The position numbers and the translations under genes are program-made. From assembly GCF_000425585.1 (NCBI RefSeq), contig NZ_AUDS01000030.1:1-41504 (forward strand): a DNA stretch of 41,504 nt, given 5' to 3'. The first letter of the stretch is position 1, and the number at the start of each line of letters is the position of its first letter. Under the pieces are notes generated by a model. That model saw only the letters and a list, made by a program, of their open reading frames with translations, did not search any database and was not told the origin of the DNA. Of this stretch, positions 1 through 7,597 are shown in pieces. This stretch comes from Terrimonas ferruginea DSM 30193. Its GTDB lineage: Bacteria; Bacteroidota; Bacteroidia; Chitinophagales; Chitinophagaceae.

Positions 1-1149
1 GATGATGCGAGCTACCCGCAACGTCCGAAAGCGTTCATCAATTACATCTTCTTCGACGAGCAATTTAAGATGGTGAGCGGTGGCGCCAGCCCGGTGAACC
101 CCACAGGTTTTACCAAAGACCACTTCTCTGACCTGCAAAATCTCGCTGCCACCAAAAACGGTTATCTTTATATCTATGTGAGCAATGAGAGCCCGGTGAA
201 TGTGTTCTTTGATAACCTGCAACTTGTTCATACGCGAAGTGCCTTGTTAGAGGAGACGCATTATTATCCCTTTGGGTTGACGATGGCGGGGATTAGCCAT
301 AAAGCGGCCGGTGAGTTGAAGAACCGGTTTAAATACAACGGCAAGGAAGAGCAGCGGGAAGAGTTTAGTGATGGCAGCGGGTTGGAGTGGACGGACTATG
401 GCGCGAGGATGTATGATAATCAAGTAGGGAGATGGGAAGTTCAGGATCCAAAAGCCTGGAAATATGCTTCTTTGGCACCATATCAATATACGAACAATAT
501 GCCGGTTAATGCCATTGACATCCATGGAGAAGATATATACATAATAACGGGAAATAAAGCTGTAAAGATTGCGATCGAAACACTTAAGAAAACAGACATA
601 GGAAGATCTCTTTTAGAAAAATATGAGAACAGTAATACTCACGACATTTATATCTCAGCACAGGAGTTCAAAAACAAAGGATATGACGGATTCACAATGG
701 CTGACGTTGAAAATTCTAGTGCTGTCGATGAAAATGGAAGAATAAATATAAAAGGTAATAAAAAGATCAACCAAAGGACTGGTATTGATTTTTCAAATTT
801 TGAAGGGCTAGATATTTCTAAATCAAAAGGTCGAAGAGTTTCGCTTATTACATTAAACACTGAAACTTTTGATATAAAGCAAAATAGGAATGAAGATAAA
901 AAGTATAATGCTGAAACTTTATTTGATGAAATCGGGGCCCACGTTGATCATTACAACGGTAAAAAGTCTGATGCCAACGCAGAACATGAAGCCATCGGAT
1001 ATAAATTTGAAATGGAAAATGGAGATTTTAAAAGAGATAAAGAAGGCAATATCATCTATACGATAATAAAAGGGAGTGACTTGGATAAACTGAGGTCACA
1101 ACTGGAAGAAGTATTAAAATCTGATAAGAAATCAGTTAAAAAAAAATAA
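1..1149 (+). CDS. Rhs repeat-associated core protein, C-terminal part with variable toxin tip (5' end outside window)
   Basis: The frame is open from base 1, so the gene begins upstream; 382 residues are visible. Residues 1-100 match the Bacteroidetes Rhs module (FFDEQFK, FFDNLQLVHTR, YYPFGLTMAG). The Rhs core signature ([15 protein letters not shown]) is at about residues 131-145 and a degenerate N-N-x-P-x-x-x-x-D-x-x-G segment follows at 164-176. After about residue 177 the sequence changes abruptly to an AT-rich, unrelated C-terminal domain, the usual layout of polymorphic toxins released from an Rhs shell. The tip has DEIGAH at about 309-314 and EHE at about 328. This loosely resembles an HExxH-type metallopeptidase but lacks its first His, so the activity is unknown. 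A lipoprotein gene starts 6 bp after the stop and may be the immunity gene. The Rhs identity is firm; the toxin function is inference. Confidence 0.85.
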   Translation, partial: DDASYPQRPKAFINYIFFDEQFKMVSGGASPVNPTGFTKDHFSDLQNLAATKNGYLYIYVSNESPVNVFFDNLQLVHTRSALLEETHYYPFGLTMAGISHKAAGELKNRFKYNGKEEQREEFSDGSGLEWTDYGARMYDNQVGRWEVQDPKAWKYASLAPYQYTNNMPVNAIDIHGEDIYIITGNKAVKIAIETLKKTDIGRSLLEKYENSNTHDIYISAQEFKNKGYDGFTMADVENSSAVDENGRINIKGNKKINQRTGIDFSNFEGLDISKSKGRRVSLITLNTETFDIKQNRNEDKKYNAETLFDEIGAHVDHYNGKKSDANAEHEAIGYKFEMENGDFKRDKEGNIIYTIIKGSDLDKLRSQLEEVLKSDKKSVKKK

Positions 1150-1155
1150 ACTCCG

Positions 1156-1776
1156 ATGATTGTTACCCCCACCTCTAAAAACTACATATACTATTTATTA
1201 ACTATTATAACACTTTACTCTTGCAAAACATCAAAAGAGCAGCATTTTTTCTTGAAAAAAGAAAATTCTGAAGTCAGTGTTTTTAAAGTAAACTATAAGA
1301 TTAAGCTCGGAGGCGGCAAAGTAAAAAATGTAAACGAAGTAATTTACGCAGGATTCACCACTGATTCAGTCGTATTAAATGGTCGAAAATATAACAAACT
1401 GATCTTTGGAAACAATCAGGAGACCGCAGTTGGATTGGTGCGACGGGCTAACGAGGGTCTGTATTGCTTACCGTTAGACGCAACGACCGACGATATTGAA
1501 AAACCTTTTTTAAAGTTTAATGTAGCAAAAGGTGATTCATGGATTATAAATCTTGGCGAAGATTTACTCTGGCAAAGGAAAATAGTGTTTACAGATAAAA
1601 ATGATCGGAACGGTCTGTTCGTATATGAGCTAGGTACGGCCGATACTTATACTACAACGACCACATCTGTTAACAAGTTATACTATAGTAAAAATGATGG
1701 GTTTACCAGACTACAAATCAAGACACACTGGGCTGTCATTTCGGTCGACAAGGAGAAAGAGTATACCCAACAGTGA
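1156..1776 (+). CDS. Putative lipoprotein, candidate immunity protein to the first Rhs tip
   Basis: 206 residues, ATG start 6 bp after the Rhs stop, so almost certainly co-transcribed with it. The N-terminus has a hydrophobic stretch (residues 9-22) ending in L-Y-S-C with Cys23, a plausible lipobox for export and lipidation. The rest is rich in beta-strand-forming residues and AT-rich like the toxin tip, unlike the Rhs core. I do not recognise the family. Position directly after a polymorphic toxin tip is the standard place for an immunity gene; a lipoprotein there would imply protection on the periplasmic side. That role is inferred from context only. Confidence 0.6.
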   Translation: MIVTPTSKNYIYYLLTIITLYSCKTSKEQHFFLKKENSEVSVFKVNYKIKLGGGKVKNVNEVIYAGFTTDSVVLNGRKYNKLIFGNNQETAVGLVRRANEGLYCLPLDATTDDIEKPFLKFNVAKGDSWIINLGEDLLWQRKIVFTDKNDRNGLFVYELGTADTYTTTTTSVNKLYYSKNDGFTRLQIKTHWAVISVDKEKEYTQQ

Positions 1777-1933
1777 GAAACCCAACCGCCAACACGCGGA
1801 AGCCGCTCATCAATGCCATAAAAAAACAGTTGTCGAGATGGTGATCATCAAGAAAAATGACTTGTTACATGTTATTTATAGGATGGGAAATGTCGGTGTT
1901 TTTTCGGATTCTTCACATATCGTTTATCAATGA

Positions 1934-2262
1934 CTTGATTCGACCAATGCGTCTTATCCACAACGCCGCAAAGCGTTTATCAATTACATCTTCTTCGACG
2001 AGCAGTTTAAGATGGTCAGTGGTGGCGCAAGCACGGTGAATCCGACTGGTTTTACCAAAGACCACTTCACTGACCTGCAAAATCTCGCTGCCACCAAAAA
2101 CGGTTATCTTTATGTCTATGTGAGCAATGAGAGCCCGGTGAATGCCTGTGCCGATACTTCGGCATTCTTTGATATCCCGAGAATTCGGGATGCAGCTGGC
2201 TCATACTCGCAGTCCGTTATTGGAAGAAACCCATTATTATCCTTTTGTCCCGAGAATTCGGG
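1934..2262 (+). pseudogene. Second Rhs core copy, frame-broken by hairpin insertions
   Basis: This stretch repeats the Rhs module at the window start (YPQRRKAFINYIFFDEQFK, then GYLYVYVSNESPVN) at high nucleotide identity. No start codon precedes the homology: an in-frame TGA lies at 1931. From 2145 the copy departs from the first one through three small insertions. One is a 20-nt segment with stem TGCCGA/TCGGCA (2145-2164). Two are segments with stem TCCCGA/TCGGGA (about 2174-2191 and 2248-2263). Net length changes relative to copy 1 are about +18, +13 and +13, so the last two shift the frame and the frame ends at a TGA at 2264-2266. The homology continues in another frame, so this is a remnant of an Rhs gene rather than an intact one. 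Confidence 0.75.
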
Positions 2263-3075
2263 ATGACGATGGCGGGGATAAGCCATAAAGCAGCCGGCGA
2301 GTTGAAGAACCGGTTTAAGTACAACGGTAAAGAAGAGCAGCGGGAAGAGTTTAGTGATGGTTCAGGATTAGAATGGACAGATTATGGGGCGAGGATGTAT
2401 GATAATCAAGTAGGCCGGTGGCATGTGGTAGACCCCCTTTCTGATTCAATGAGGCGGTTCTCATCCTATGCTTACGTTTTCGATAATCCCATCAGATTTA
2501 TTGACCCAGATGGTATGAGAGTGGCTGACCCTGGAGATAAATTTAAAACAAAAGATGCTGCTGCACTTGACTTTGCCAAGCTCTACAACGATAATTCAAT
2601 AGCTAAGTCGAAAGAGTTTGCTACCTATATTGTTGAGATAAAACAAGGAAGTACGGTGTTCTATACATATTTAAAGCCGAATGAGGGTTCAGAAGCAGCC
2701 TCCAGACCTAAAGGCTTAGGTTTGTCAAATGAAGGCGATGCAACAATCGTTGCCCGAGCCCATACTCATGGTTCTTATGACCCTAAATATTCTAACAACG
2801 TATTTTCACCAGCAGATTTAACGAATGCTAAAAGTGAAGGGGTCGACAGTTATGTAGCAACACCTAATGGCAGTTTGCAAAAATATGATAACTCAACGGG
2901 TACGACTTCTACCATAAGTACTGCAATACCAAGTGACCCTAATGACCCGGCAAGATTAAACATGACCAATCCTACTACATTGCCCAAAAATGAACCAACT
3001 TATGGCGCATGGGATTGGATAAAACGAAATATTATAGCACCAGTCTTAAAAGGTGCATCTGGTACAAAAGGATAA
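2263..3075 (+). CDS. Displaced Rhs tip: core end plus DUF4329-like (JAB-type) toxin domain
   Basis: After the last hairpin insertion the Rhs frame is open again. The first ATG is at 2263, within the conserved TMAGISHKA segment, giving 270 residues. Residues 1-54 are the Rhs core end ([12 protein letters not shown]) and about 62-84 the [17 protein letters not shown] linker. Residues about 89-204 resemble DUF4329, a JAB-like domain common in polymorphic toxin tips, with A-H-T-H-G at 166-170, F-S-P-A-D at 181-185 and an [11 protein letters not shown] strand at 199-209. H-T-H plus a downstream Asp is the metal-binding pattern of the JAB fold. As it lacks an N-terminal shell it may be silent unless recombined into an intact Rhs gene. 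A lipoprotein immunity candidate follows at once. Confidence 0.7.
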   Translation: MTMAGISHKAAGELKNRFKYNGKEEQREEFSDGSGLEWTDYGARMYDNQVGRWHVVDPLSDSMRRFSSYAYVFDNPIRFIDPDGMRVADPGDKFKTKDAAALDFAKLYNDNSIAKSKEFATYIVEIKQGSTVFYTYLKPNEGSEAASRPKGLGLSNEGDATIVARAHTHGSYDPKYSNNVFSPADLTNAKSEGVDSYVATPNGSLQKYDNSTGTTSTISTAIPSDPNDPARLNMTNPTTLPKNEPTYGAWDWIKRNIIAPVLKGASGTKG

Positions 3076-3085
3076 AACTGAAAGT

Positions 3086-3421
3086 ATGAGAATGAAAAAA
3101 TGGGGTTTGGTAAGCATGATAGTTGTGTGCTTTATTTTGGGTTTGAGCTGTAACAACCCGCCAAAACAGCAACAGCCGGGTGAATCATCAGAAAAAGAAA
3201 GCACTCCGGAAGAAAAGGAAGTGCTGAAGAAAGCAGAAGAAATTGCCTTTAGTGAATACGGTGAAGTAATCAAAAAAGAGTTGCCGTTAAAAGCACGGCT
3301 ATCAGGAGATTCTATTTGGATTATAGAAGGCACTTTACCACGTGGGGCAGATGGAGGAACCGTTTATATTGAACTAAGTAAAGGAGACCATGCAGTACTA
3401 AAAATTACTCACTACAAATAA
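3086..3421 (+). CDS. Lipoprotein with NTF2-fold-immunity-like domain
   Basis: 111 residues from the ATG at 3086, chosen because it gives a clean lipoprotein signal (M-R-M-K-K-W, then a hydrophobic run to L-G-L-S-C, Cys22). An earlier in-frame ATG at 3053 would overlap the toxin gene by 23 bp and bury the signal. The mature part begins with a charged linker (residues 25-50). It ends with A-F-S-E-Y-G, then S-I-W-I-I-E-G-T-L-P and G-G-T-V-Y-I-E-L-S-K. That pattern is characteristic of the NTF2-fold immunity family paired with polymorphic toxins. It sits 10 bp after the DUF4329 tip. The expected role is neutralising that toxin from the periplasm; family assignment is by motif recall, not a search. 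Confidence 0.65.
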   Translation: MRMKKWGLVSMIVVCFILGLSCNNPPKQQQPGESSEKESTPEEKEVLKKAEEIAFSEYGEVIKKELPLKARLSGDSIWIIEGTLPRGADGGTVYIELSKGDHAVLKITHYK

Positions 3422-3577
3422 TGTCTTGTTGGCAAAAGTCTTTTACTCCTACAAACCCTCCCCGGGAAAGCATTAATCTGCTTCGTTCCCCACCCATTTG
3501 CCAGCTAAATCTAACCTTGTTTAGTTCGCAGATTCTCATATTATTGAAATAAATTCGCCGCACAATCATTCCTGCTA

Positions 3578-4255
3578 TTGAAACGACTGAACCCGATAAT
3601 ACTGCCACTGCTCATCCTGCTGCTCGCTAAGAGCGCACATGGACAATACAATGGCTTCAGCGTTTCCACCGACCTGAGCCTGCTCAGGAGTTTTCAAAAA
3701 AATCAGCAGTTCAATGCCATCGGTAATTGTATCCGTTTTACCAGTCATATAACACCGCAGGATGGCTTTTATGCATGGCTTTCCTTTTACGGATCGAAAG
3801 ACGTATATGCCGTTGCGGAAGCTACAGCCAAGGATCCTTCCGCGCAACCGCAAACACTTTCGTTTACCAATCGCTCTTCTATCCGCATCCGGAATATATC
3901 ATTGGGCTGGACACATTATTTCGTCCGTACCATGAAAGAAGAAAGCCAAATCTTCGGTTTGTATGGTCAGGCGGGATTTGGTCTACTATTCGGCAGGGTA
4001 AAAAATCTTTTCGTGGATGCTGTCGATACGGCGTTTTACAGCACCACCTTACGCCCGGGAAGCTCCGGCTTCAAAAGACTAACACTCGACCTTGGACTTG
4101 GCGCAGAAAAAAACATTGGGGGCGAAGTATTCCTGTTTCTCGAAACCCGCTGCTACGTCCCGGCTTCCAGCTATGAGAATCCTTATCTTTTTGTAAATAA
4201 AAACGCACCGCTTACAGGCACGCTTCATCTCGGCCTGCGCGTGCTTTTCGATTAA
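3578..4255 (+). CDS. Hypothetical outer-membrane beta-barrel protein
   Basis: 225 residues with a classical signal peptide (M-K-R-L-N-P, hydrophobic I-I-L-P-L-L-I-L-L-L-A, cleavage near A-H-G-Q at residue 23). No ATG is available: an in-frame stop lies at 3545 and the signal peptide begins exactly at a TTG at 3578, so TTG is the likely start. The mature sequence alternates polar and aromatic/hydrophobic residues in strand-sized blocks (SLGWTHYF, IFGLYGQAGFGLLFG, LTLDLGLGAEKNI, TLHLGLRVLF) and ends in hydrophobic-F-D, as many Bacteroidetes outer-membrane barrels do. No specific function can be given. It lies 9 bp ahead of the epimerase gene, so the two are probably co-transcribed. Confidence 0.65.
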   Translation: MKRLNPIILPLLILLLAKSAHGQYNGFSVSTDLSLLRSFQKNQQFNAIGNCIRFTSHITPQDGFYAWLSFYGSKDVYAVAEATAKDPSAQPQTLSFTNRSSIRIRNISLGWTHYFVRTMKEESQIFGLYGQAGFGLLFGRVKNLFVDAVDTAFYSTTLRPGSSGFKRLTLDLGLGAEKNIGGEVFLFLETRCYVPASSYENPYLFVNKNAPLTGTLHLGLRVLFD

Positions 4256-4264
4256 AAGAATATC

Positions 4265-5386
4265 ATGACATCCACAACGCCACTGCTCATCGAAGAAGTA
4301 AGTCTTTACAAGTTGTTTATTCCCCTTAAAGAGCCTTTTGTCATCTCACTCGGACCTATTCCAAATGCAGAGAATGTAGTCGTAAAGATCAGGACCAATG
4401 CCGGCATTACCGGTTATGGCGAATGCAGCCCGTTCATGAGCATCAACGGCGAAAGCATGGATACCTGTTTCGTAGTAGGACAGTATTTTGCCAAATTGCT
4501 GAAAGGAAAAAATGCACTCGATATCGAAGAGCGTGTTGCCGATATGGATAAACTTATCTACGGCAATACCAGCATCAAAAGCGCTTTCGATATCGCCTTA
4601 TATGACATCGCTGCGCAGCATGCAGGACTTCCCTTGTATAAATTTCTGGGCGGCAACAACCAGAAGACCATCATCACTGATTATACCGTCAGCATCGGCG
4701 ATCCCGTGAAGATGGCGGCCGACGCCGTTAAAATAAAAGAAGAAGGATACCCGGCCATTAAAATAAAACTGGGCAAACACGGACCTGACGATGTGGAACG
4801 CATCCGTGCCATACGTGCGGCAGTTGGCAACGACATACCGCTGCGCATCGATGCCAACCAGGGATGGCAGGTAGAAGAAGCCATCACCACACTCAAAGAG
4901 CTTGCAGCCTTCGGCATTCAGCATTGCGAGGAACCGATTCCGCGTTGGGCATTCATGGAGTTGCCGCGCGTGCGCAAGGAAAGTCCGATCCCGATCATGA
5001 GCGACGAAAGCTGCGGCGACGATCACGATGCGGCACGTTTAATTCAATTGAAGGCCTGTGATTACATGAACATCAAACTCGGCAAATCCGGCGGTATTTT
5101 CAAAGCCTTGAAAATGGTGAAACTGGCGGAAGATGCGGGTATTCATCTGCAGGTCGGCGCCTTCATGGAGTCACGTTTGGCCATGACGGCCTTCGCACAT
5201 TTTTCCATGTGCAGTCCGCAGATCGAACATTACGATTTCGATACTTCGCTGATGTTTTCGGCTGATCCCATACTCGGCGGTATGGTCTACGAGGCCAATG
5301 GCCGCATCCGTGTTCTCGAAACACCCGGCCTCGGAGCTACGCTGGCTCCTGAATGGGAGGAGAAATGTGAAAATGTGAAAGTGTGA
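4265..5386 (+). CDS. Dipeptide epimerase (enolase superfamily, Ala-Glu epimerase type)
   Basis: 373 residues of the mandelate racemase/muconate lactonizing subgroup. The N-terminal capping domain is at about 8-135. The barrel carries the K-x-K catalytic motif (AIKIKLG, K166/K168), metal ligands D196 (RIDAN), E222/E223 (CEEP) and D247 (SDES), and the second catalytic Lys K271 (NIKLGK). The DFDTSLMF segment at 324-331 is typical of dipeptide epimerases, which invert L-Ala-L/D-Glu or similar dipeptides from murein or protein turnover; the exact substrate is not visible. The last eight residues are encoded by the 8-bp AAATGTGA repeat units that follow the gene, and the TGA stop is part of the third unit, so the native C-terminus was apparently replaced by repeat sequence. 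Confidence 0.85.
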   Translation: MTSTTPLLIEEVSLYKLFIPLKEPFVISLGPIPNAENVVVKIRTNAGITGYGECSPFMSINGESMDTCFVVGQYFAKLLKGKNALDIEERVADMDKLIYGNTSIKSAFDIALYDIAAQHAGLPLYKFLGGNNQKTIITDYTVSIGDPVKMAADAVKIKEEGYPAIKIKLGKHGPDDVERIRAIRAAVGNDIPLRIDANQGWQVEEAITTLKELAAFGIQHCEEPIPRWAFMELPRVRKESPIPIMSDESCGDDHDAARLIQLKACDYMNIKLGKSGGIFKALKMVKLAEDAGIHLQVGAFMESRLAMTAFAHFSMCSPQIEHYDFDTSLMFSADPILGGMVYEANGRIRVLETPGLGATLAPEWEEKCENVKV

Positions 5387-5480
5387 AAATGTGTAAATGT
5401 GTAAATGAAACAGCCAACGCACCTGTTCAATTTTTTGAATTTTTACTTTTTAATTTTGAATTAGCCTCATTTACACATTG
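5363..5480. repeat. Period-8 word array A1 (AAATGTGW units) between convergent gene ends
   Basis: Five consecutive 8-bp units start at 5363, 5371, 5379, 5387 and 5395 (AAATGTGA, AAATGTGA, AAGTGTGA, AAATGTGT, AAATGTGT), with a partial sixth to 5410. The opposing arm CATTTACACATT lies at 5468-5479, with AT-rich TTTGAATT/TTTTACTT words between. Unit 3 supplies the TGA of the epimerase gene, and the opposing arm supplies the TAA of the facing glycosylase gene (codon on the minus strand at 5471-5473). Similar arrays lie at 9827, 19351 and 24105. Confidence 0.85.
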
Positions 5481-6085
5481 CTCCCCGGAGCATTGTCTTT
5501 CCATCTCCACAGATGCATACACGCATAAGTACGGTAGGGGCTCCATTTTTTGGAAACACGCAACATCTCTTCCCTGAATTTCTTTTTATCTGTAGCGTCG
5601 AGTTTGTAAAGACCCGCTATGGCCTGCTGAATACCGAGATCATCCACCGCAAACACATCCTCGCGGCCGAGGGCAAACATCAATAACATCTCCACCGTCC
5701 AGCGGCCAACACCTTTGATCACGGTTAAATAATTGATCACTTCCTCGTCCGTCATCTTGTTGAGTTTGGCGGCACTCATGCCGTGTTCCAGTTCAAAACG
5801 GGCCACGCTCTGTACATAACTCACTTTGGCGTTGCTCAGCCCGATGGCACGCAGGCGTTCCGGAGCAGTATCGAGTATCTGTTGAGCCGTGGGCTGTTTG
5901 CCACCATACAGATCCAGGAAACGGCCGTAGATCACATCCGCCACGCGCACAGACAGTTGCTGACTCATGATCGAGGCACAGAGATAATTGCAGATATTGC
6001 GGCGCTTGCGCAAAGCCAGCGGACCAATACTTTCCAGCAAGGGCCGTAAACGCCGGTCTTTATGAAGATGGGAATGGTAACGCAT
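5471..6085 (-). CDS. DNA-3-methyladenine glycosylase, AlkA-type HhH-GPD protein
   Basis: 204 residues from the ATG at 6085, where the family homology begins; an upstream in-frame ATG at 6163 would run into the leader of the divergent MnmD gene. It contains the helix-hairpin-helix (V-I-K-G-V-G-R-W-T, about 122-130) followed by the Gly/Pro-rich loop and catalytic Asp (F-A-V-D-D-L-G, D148/D149), as in AlkA-like glycosylases. These remove alkylated purines such as 3-methyladenine to start base excision repair. The C-terminus (APGSNV) runs into the neighbouring A-type repeat, which provides the stop. A second paralogue lies at 24295-24933. Confidence 0.85.
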   Translation of the reverse strand: MRYHSHLHKDRRLRPLLESIGPLALRKRRNICNYLCASIMSQQLSVRVADVIYGRFLDLYGGKQPTAQQILDTAPERLRAIGLSNAKVSYVQSVARFELEHGMSAAKLNKMTDEEVINYLTVIKGVGRWTVEMLLMFALGREDVFAVDDLGIQQAIAGLYKLDATDKKKFREEMLRVSKKWSPYRTYACMHLWRWKDNAPGSNV

Positions 6086-6142
6086 AGAACTGAAAAAGGA
6101 ACCGAAAGTTACGATTTTAACTGGCCGCCATAAATCCGGTTC

Positions 6143-6847
6143 ATGCGAACAAGGATAAAACACGAAATTTGCGGTGTGAAACGAGAACTTGTTCCCACTA
6201 CCGATGGCTCACACACTGTAGCCATCCCCGAAATGCAGGTGACCTATCACTCGCATCATGGTGCCATCCGCGAATCGATGCACGTATTCATCGGCGCCGG
6301 ACTGCAGCCTGCACTCGACATATTTTCAGAAGAACTTTCGATCCTGGAAATGGGATGGGGCACCGGGCTGAACGGATTGCTTACTTTTCAATATGCAACC
6401 GCTTTGCCCAACGAAATACATTATCACAGCCTGGAACAATATCCGCTGGAACCGGAGATCGTTGCGGCACTGAATTATTGCGACCAACTGCATGCTCCGG
6501 AGCTTCAACCGGCATTTGAACAGATGCATGCCTGTGCATGGAACGAAGAAGTAAAAATCAGTGAACGTTTTTTTCTGCAAAAAATAAAAACGGACCTGCT
6601 TTCTTTTCAGCCGGCCCGTCGGTATCATGTTATTTATTTCGATGCGTTTGCGCCCACTGCGCAGCCTGAATTGTGGACGCAGGAAGTATTTGAAAAGTTA
6701 TTCGCCGCCATGCATCCTGGTGGGCTGCTCGTTACCTATTGCAGCAAAGGTGTGGTGCGTCGCGCCATGCAGGCCGCTGGTTTTATCGTGGAAAAAATCC
6801 CCGGCCCTCCCGGCAAGCGGGAAATGGTCAGGGCTGCAAAACCGTGA
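6143..6847 (+). CDS. mnmD: tRNA U34 mnm5 methyltransferase (MnmC methyltransferase-domain type)
   Basis: 234 residues, equal to the stand-alone methyltransferase half of MnmC. It has the SAM-binding motif L-E-M-G-W-G-T-G-L-N (68-77), the acidic strand Y-H-S-L-E (93-97), and the catalytic-region signature Y-F-D-A-F-A-P with P-E-L-W-T (164-178). The C-terminal G-P-P-G-K-R-E-M motif is near 222. The family converts nm5s2U to mnm5s2U at the tRNA wobble position. There is no FAD-dependent oxidase domain, as in MnmD proteins of other bacteria. It is divergent from the glycosylase gene with 57 bp between starts. Confidence 0.85.
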   Translation: MRTRIKHEICGVKRELVPTTDGSHTVAIPEMQVTYHSHHGAIRESMHVFIGAGLQPALDIFSEELSILEMGWGTGLNGLLTFQYATALPNEIHYHSLEQYPLEPEIVAALNYCDQLHAPELQPAFEQMHACAWNEEVKISERFFLQKIKTDLLSFQPARRYHVIYFDAFAPTAQPELWTQEVFEKLFAAMHPGGLLVTYCSKGVVRRAMQAAGFIVEKIPGPPGKREMVRAAKP

Positions 6848-7597
6848 TCAGCCAAACCACTCTTTGAACTGTGACACGCGTTCACGGCTTACGATTACTT
6901 TCTCCCCAGGTGAACAGGTTTTGAAAAAAACTTCCAACCGGCTATTAGTATAGGGTTTCAGGTGAGCAACAAAAGAAATATTTACAATCATGCTTCTGTT
7001 GACACGGAAAAAATGGGCCGGATCCAGCATGCCTTCTATACGGTCAAGGGAATAATTGACAATATAATGTACGCCGTTCCTGTCAGTCAGGTAAACCACT
7101 TTATTCACCGCCTGGAAGTACACAATATCCTTTGCTTCTGCAAATAGCAGCCGCTGACCCTTTTTGACAAGAAACTTTGTTTTATAACTCAATTCCGGCT
7201 CCAGCGAACCCAGTTGGTTGTACCGCGAAGGAAAATAGTTTTCAGTAAACTTTTCCAGTTTGGCAATGGCTGCCGCAAGGGATTCAAATGACACCGGCTT
7301 TAAAATGTAATCAATGCTCATCACCTTGAAGGCATCCATTACGTAGCGATCGTAGGCCGTGGTAAAAATTACGGGGCCGTTATAATCAACCTGCCGGAAA
7401 ATATCAAAACTCTGACCATCAGAAAGGTGAATATCAAGAATCAGCAGTCCGGGCAACGACTCTCTGCGGAGATAAGACACTGTATCCTGCACGCTGTCGA
7501 AGCAGGCGCAAACATTCAAAGCCGGATTGGCCCGGTTAAGCAAAAGCTTCAGCCGGTCGGCCGCGGGTGCTTCGTCTTCAGCTATCAGTACATTCAT
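6848..7597 (-). CDS. LytTR-family response regulator
   Basis: 249 residues. The N-terminal receiver domain (1-120) has the acidic pocket A-E-D-E (6-9), phospho-acceptor D55 (L-I-L-D-I-H), T79/T80 and K100 (I-L-K-P). The C-terminal LytTR DNA-binding domain spans about 145-245 (KTKFLVKKGQRLLFAEAKDIVYFQAVNKVVYL, then the FFRVNRSMIVNI region). It overlaps the upstream kinase gene by 4 bp, so the pair is translationally coupled. The target regulon is unknown; the fasciclin lipoprotein immediately upstream in the same direction is one candidate. Its stop abuts that of the convergent mnmD. Confidence 0.92.
   Translation of the reverse strand: MNVLIAEDEAPAADRLKLLLNRANPALNVCACFDSVQDTVSYLRRESLPGLLILDIHLSDGQSFDIFRQVDYNGPVIFTTAYDRYVMDAFKVMSIDYILKPVSFESLAAAIAKLEKFTENYFPSRYNQLGSLEPELSYKTKFLVKKGQRLLFAEAKDIVYFQAVNKVVYLTDRNGVHYIVNYSLDRIEGMLDPAHFFRVNRSMIVNISFVAHLKPYTNSRLEVFFKTCSPGEKVIVSRERVSQFKEWFG

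Noticed and set aside
1777-1933. Possible small gene between the first immunity gene and the Rhs remnant (frames at 1694 and 1857)
   Set aside because: These frames overlap real genes or lack start and domain support. The segment looks like degraded spacer.
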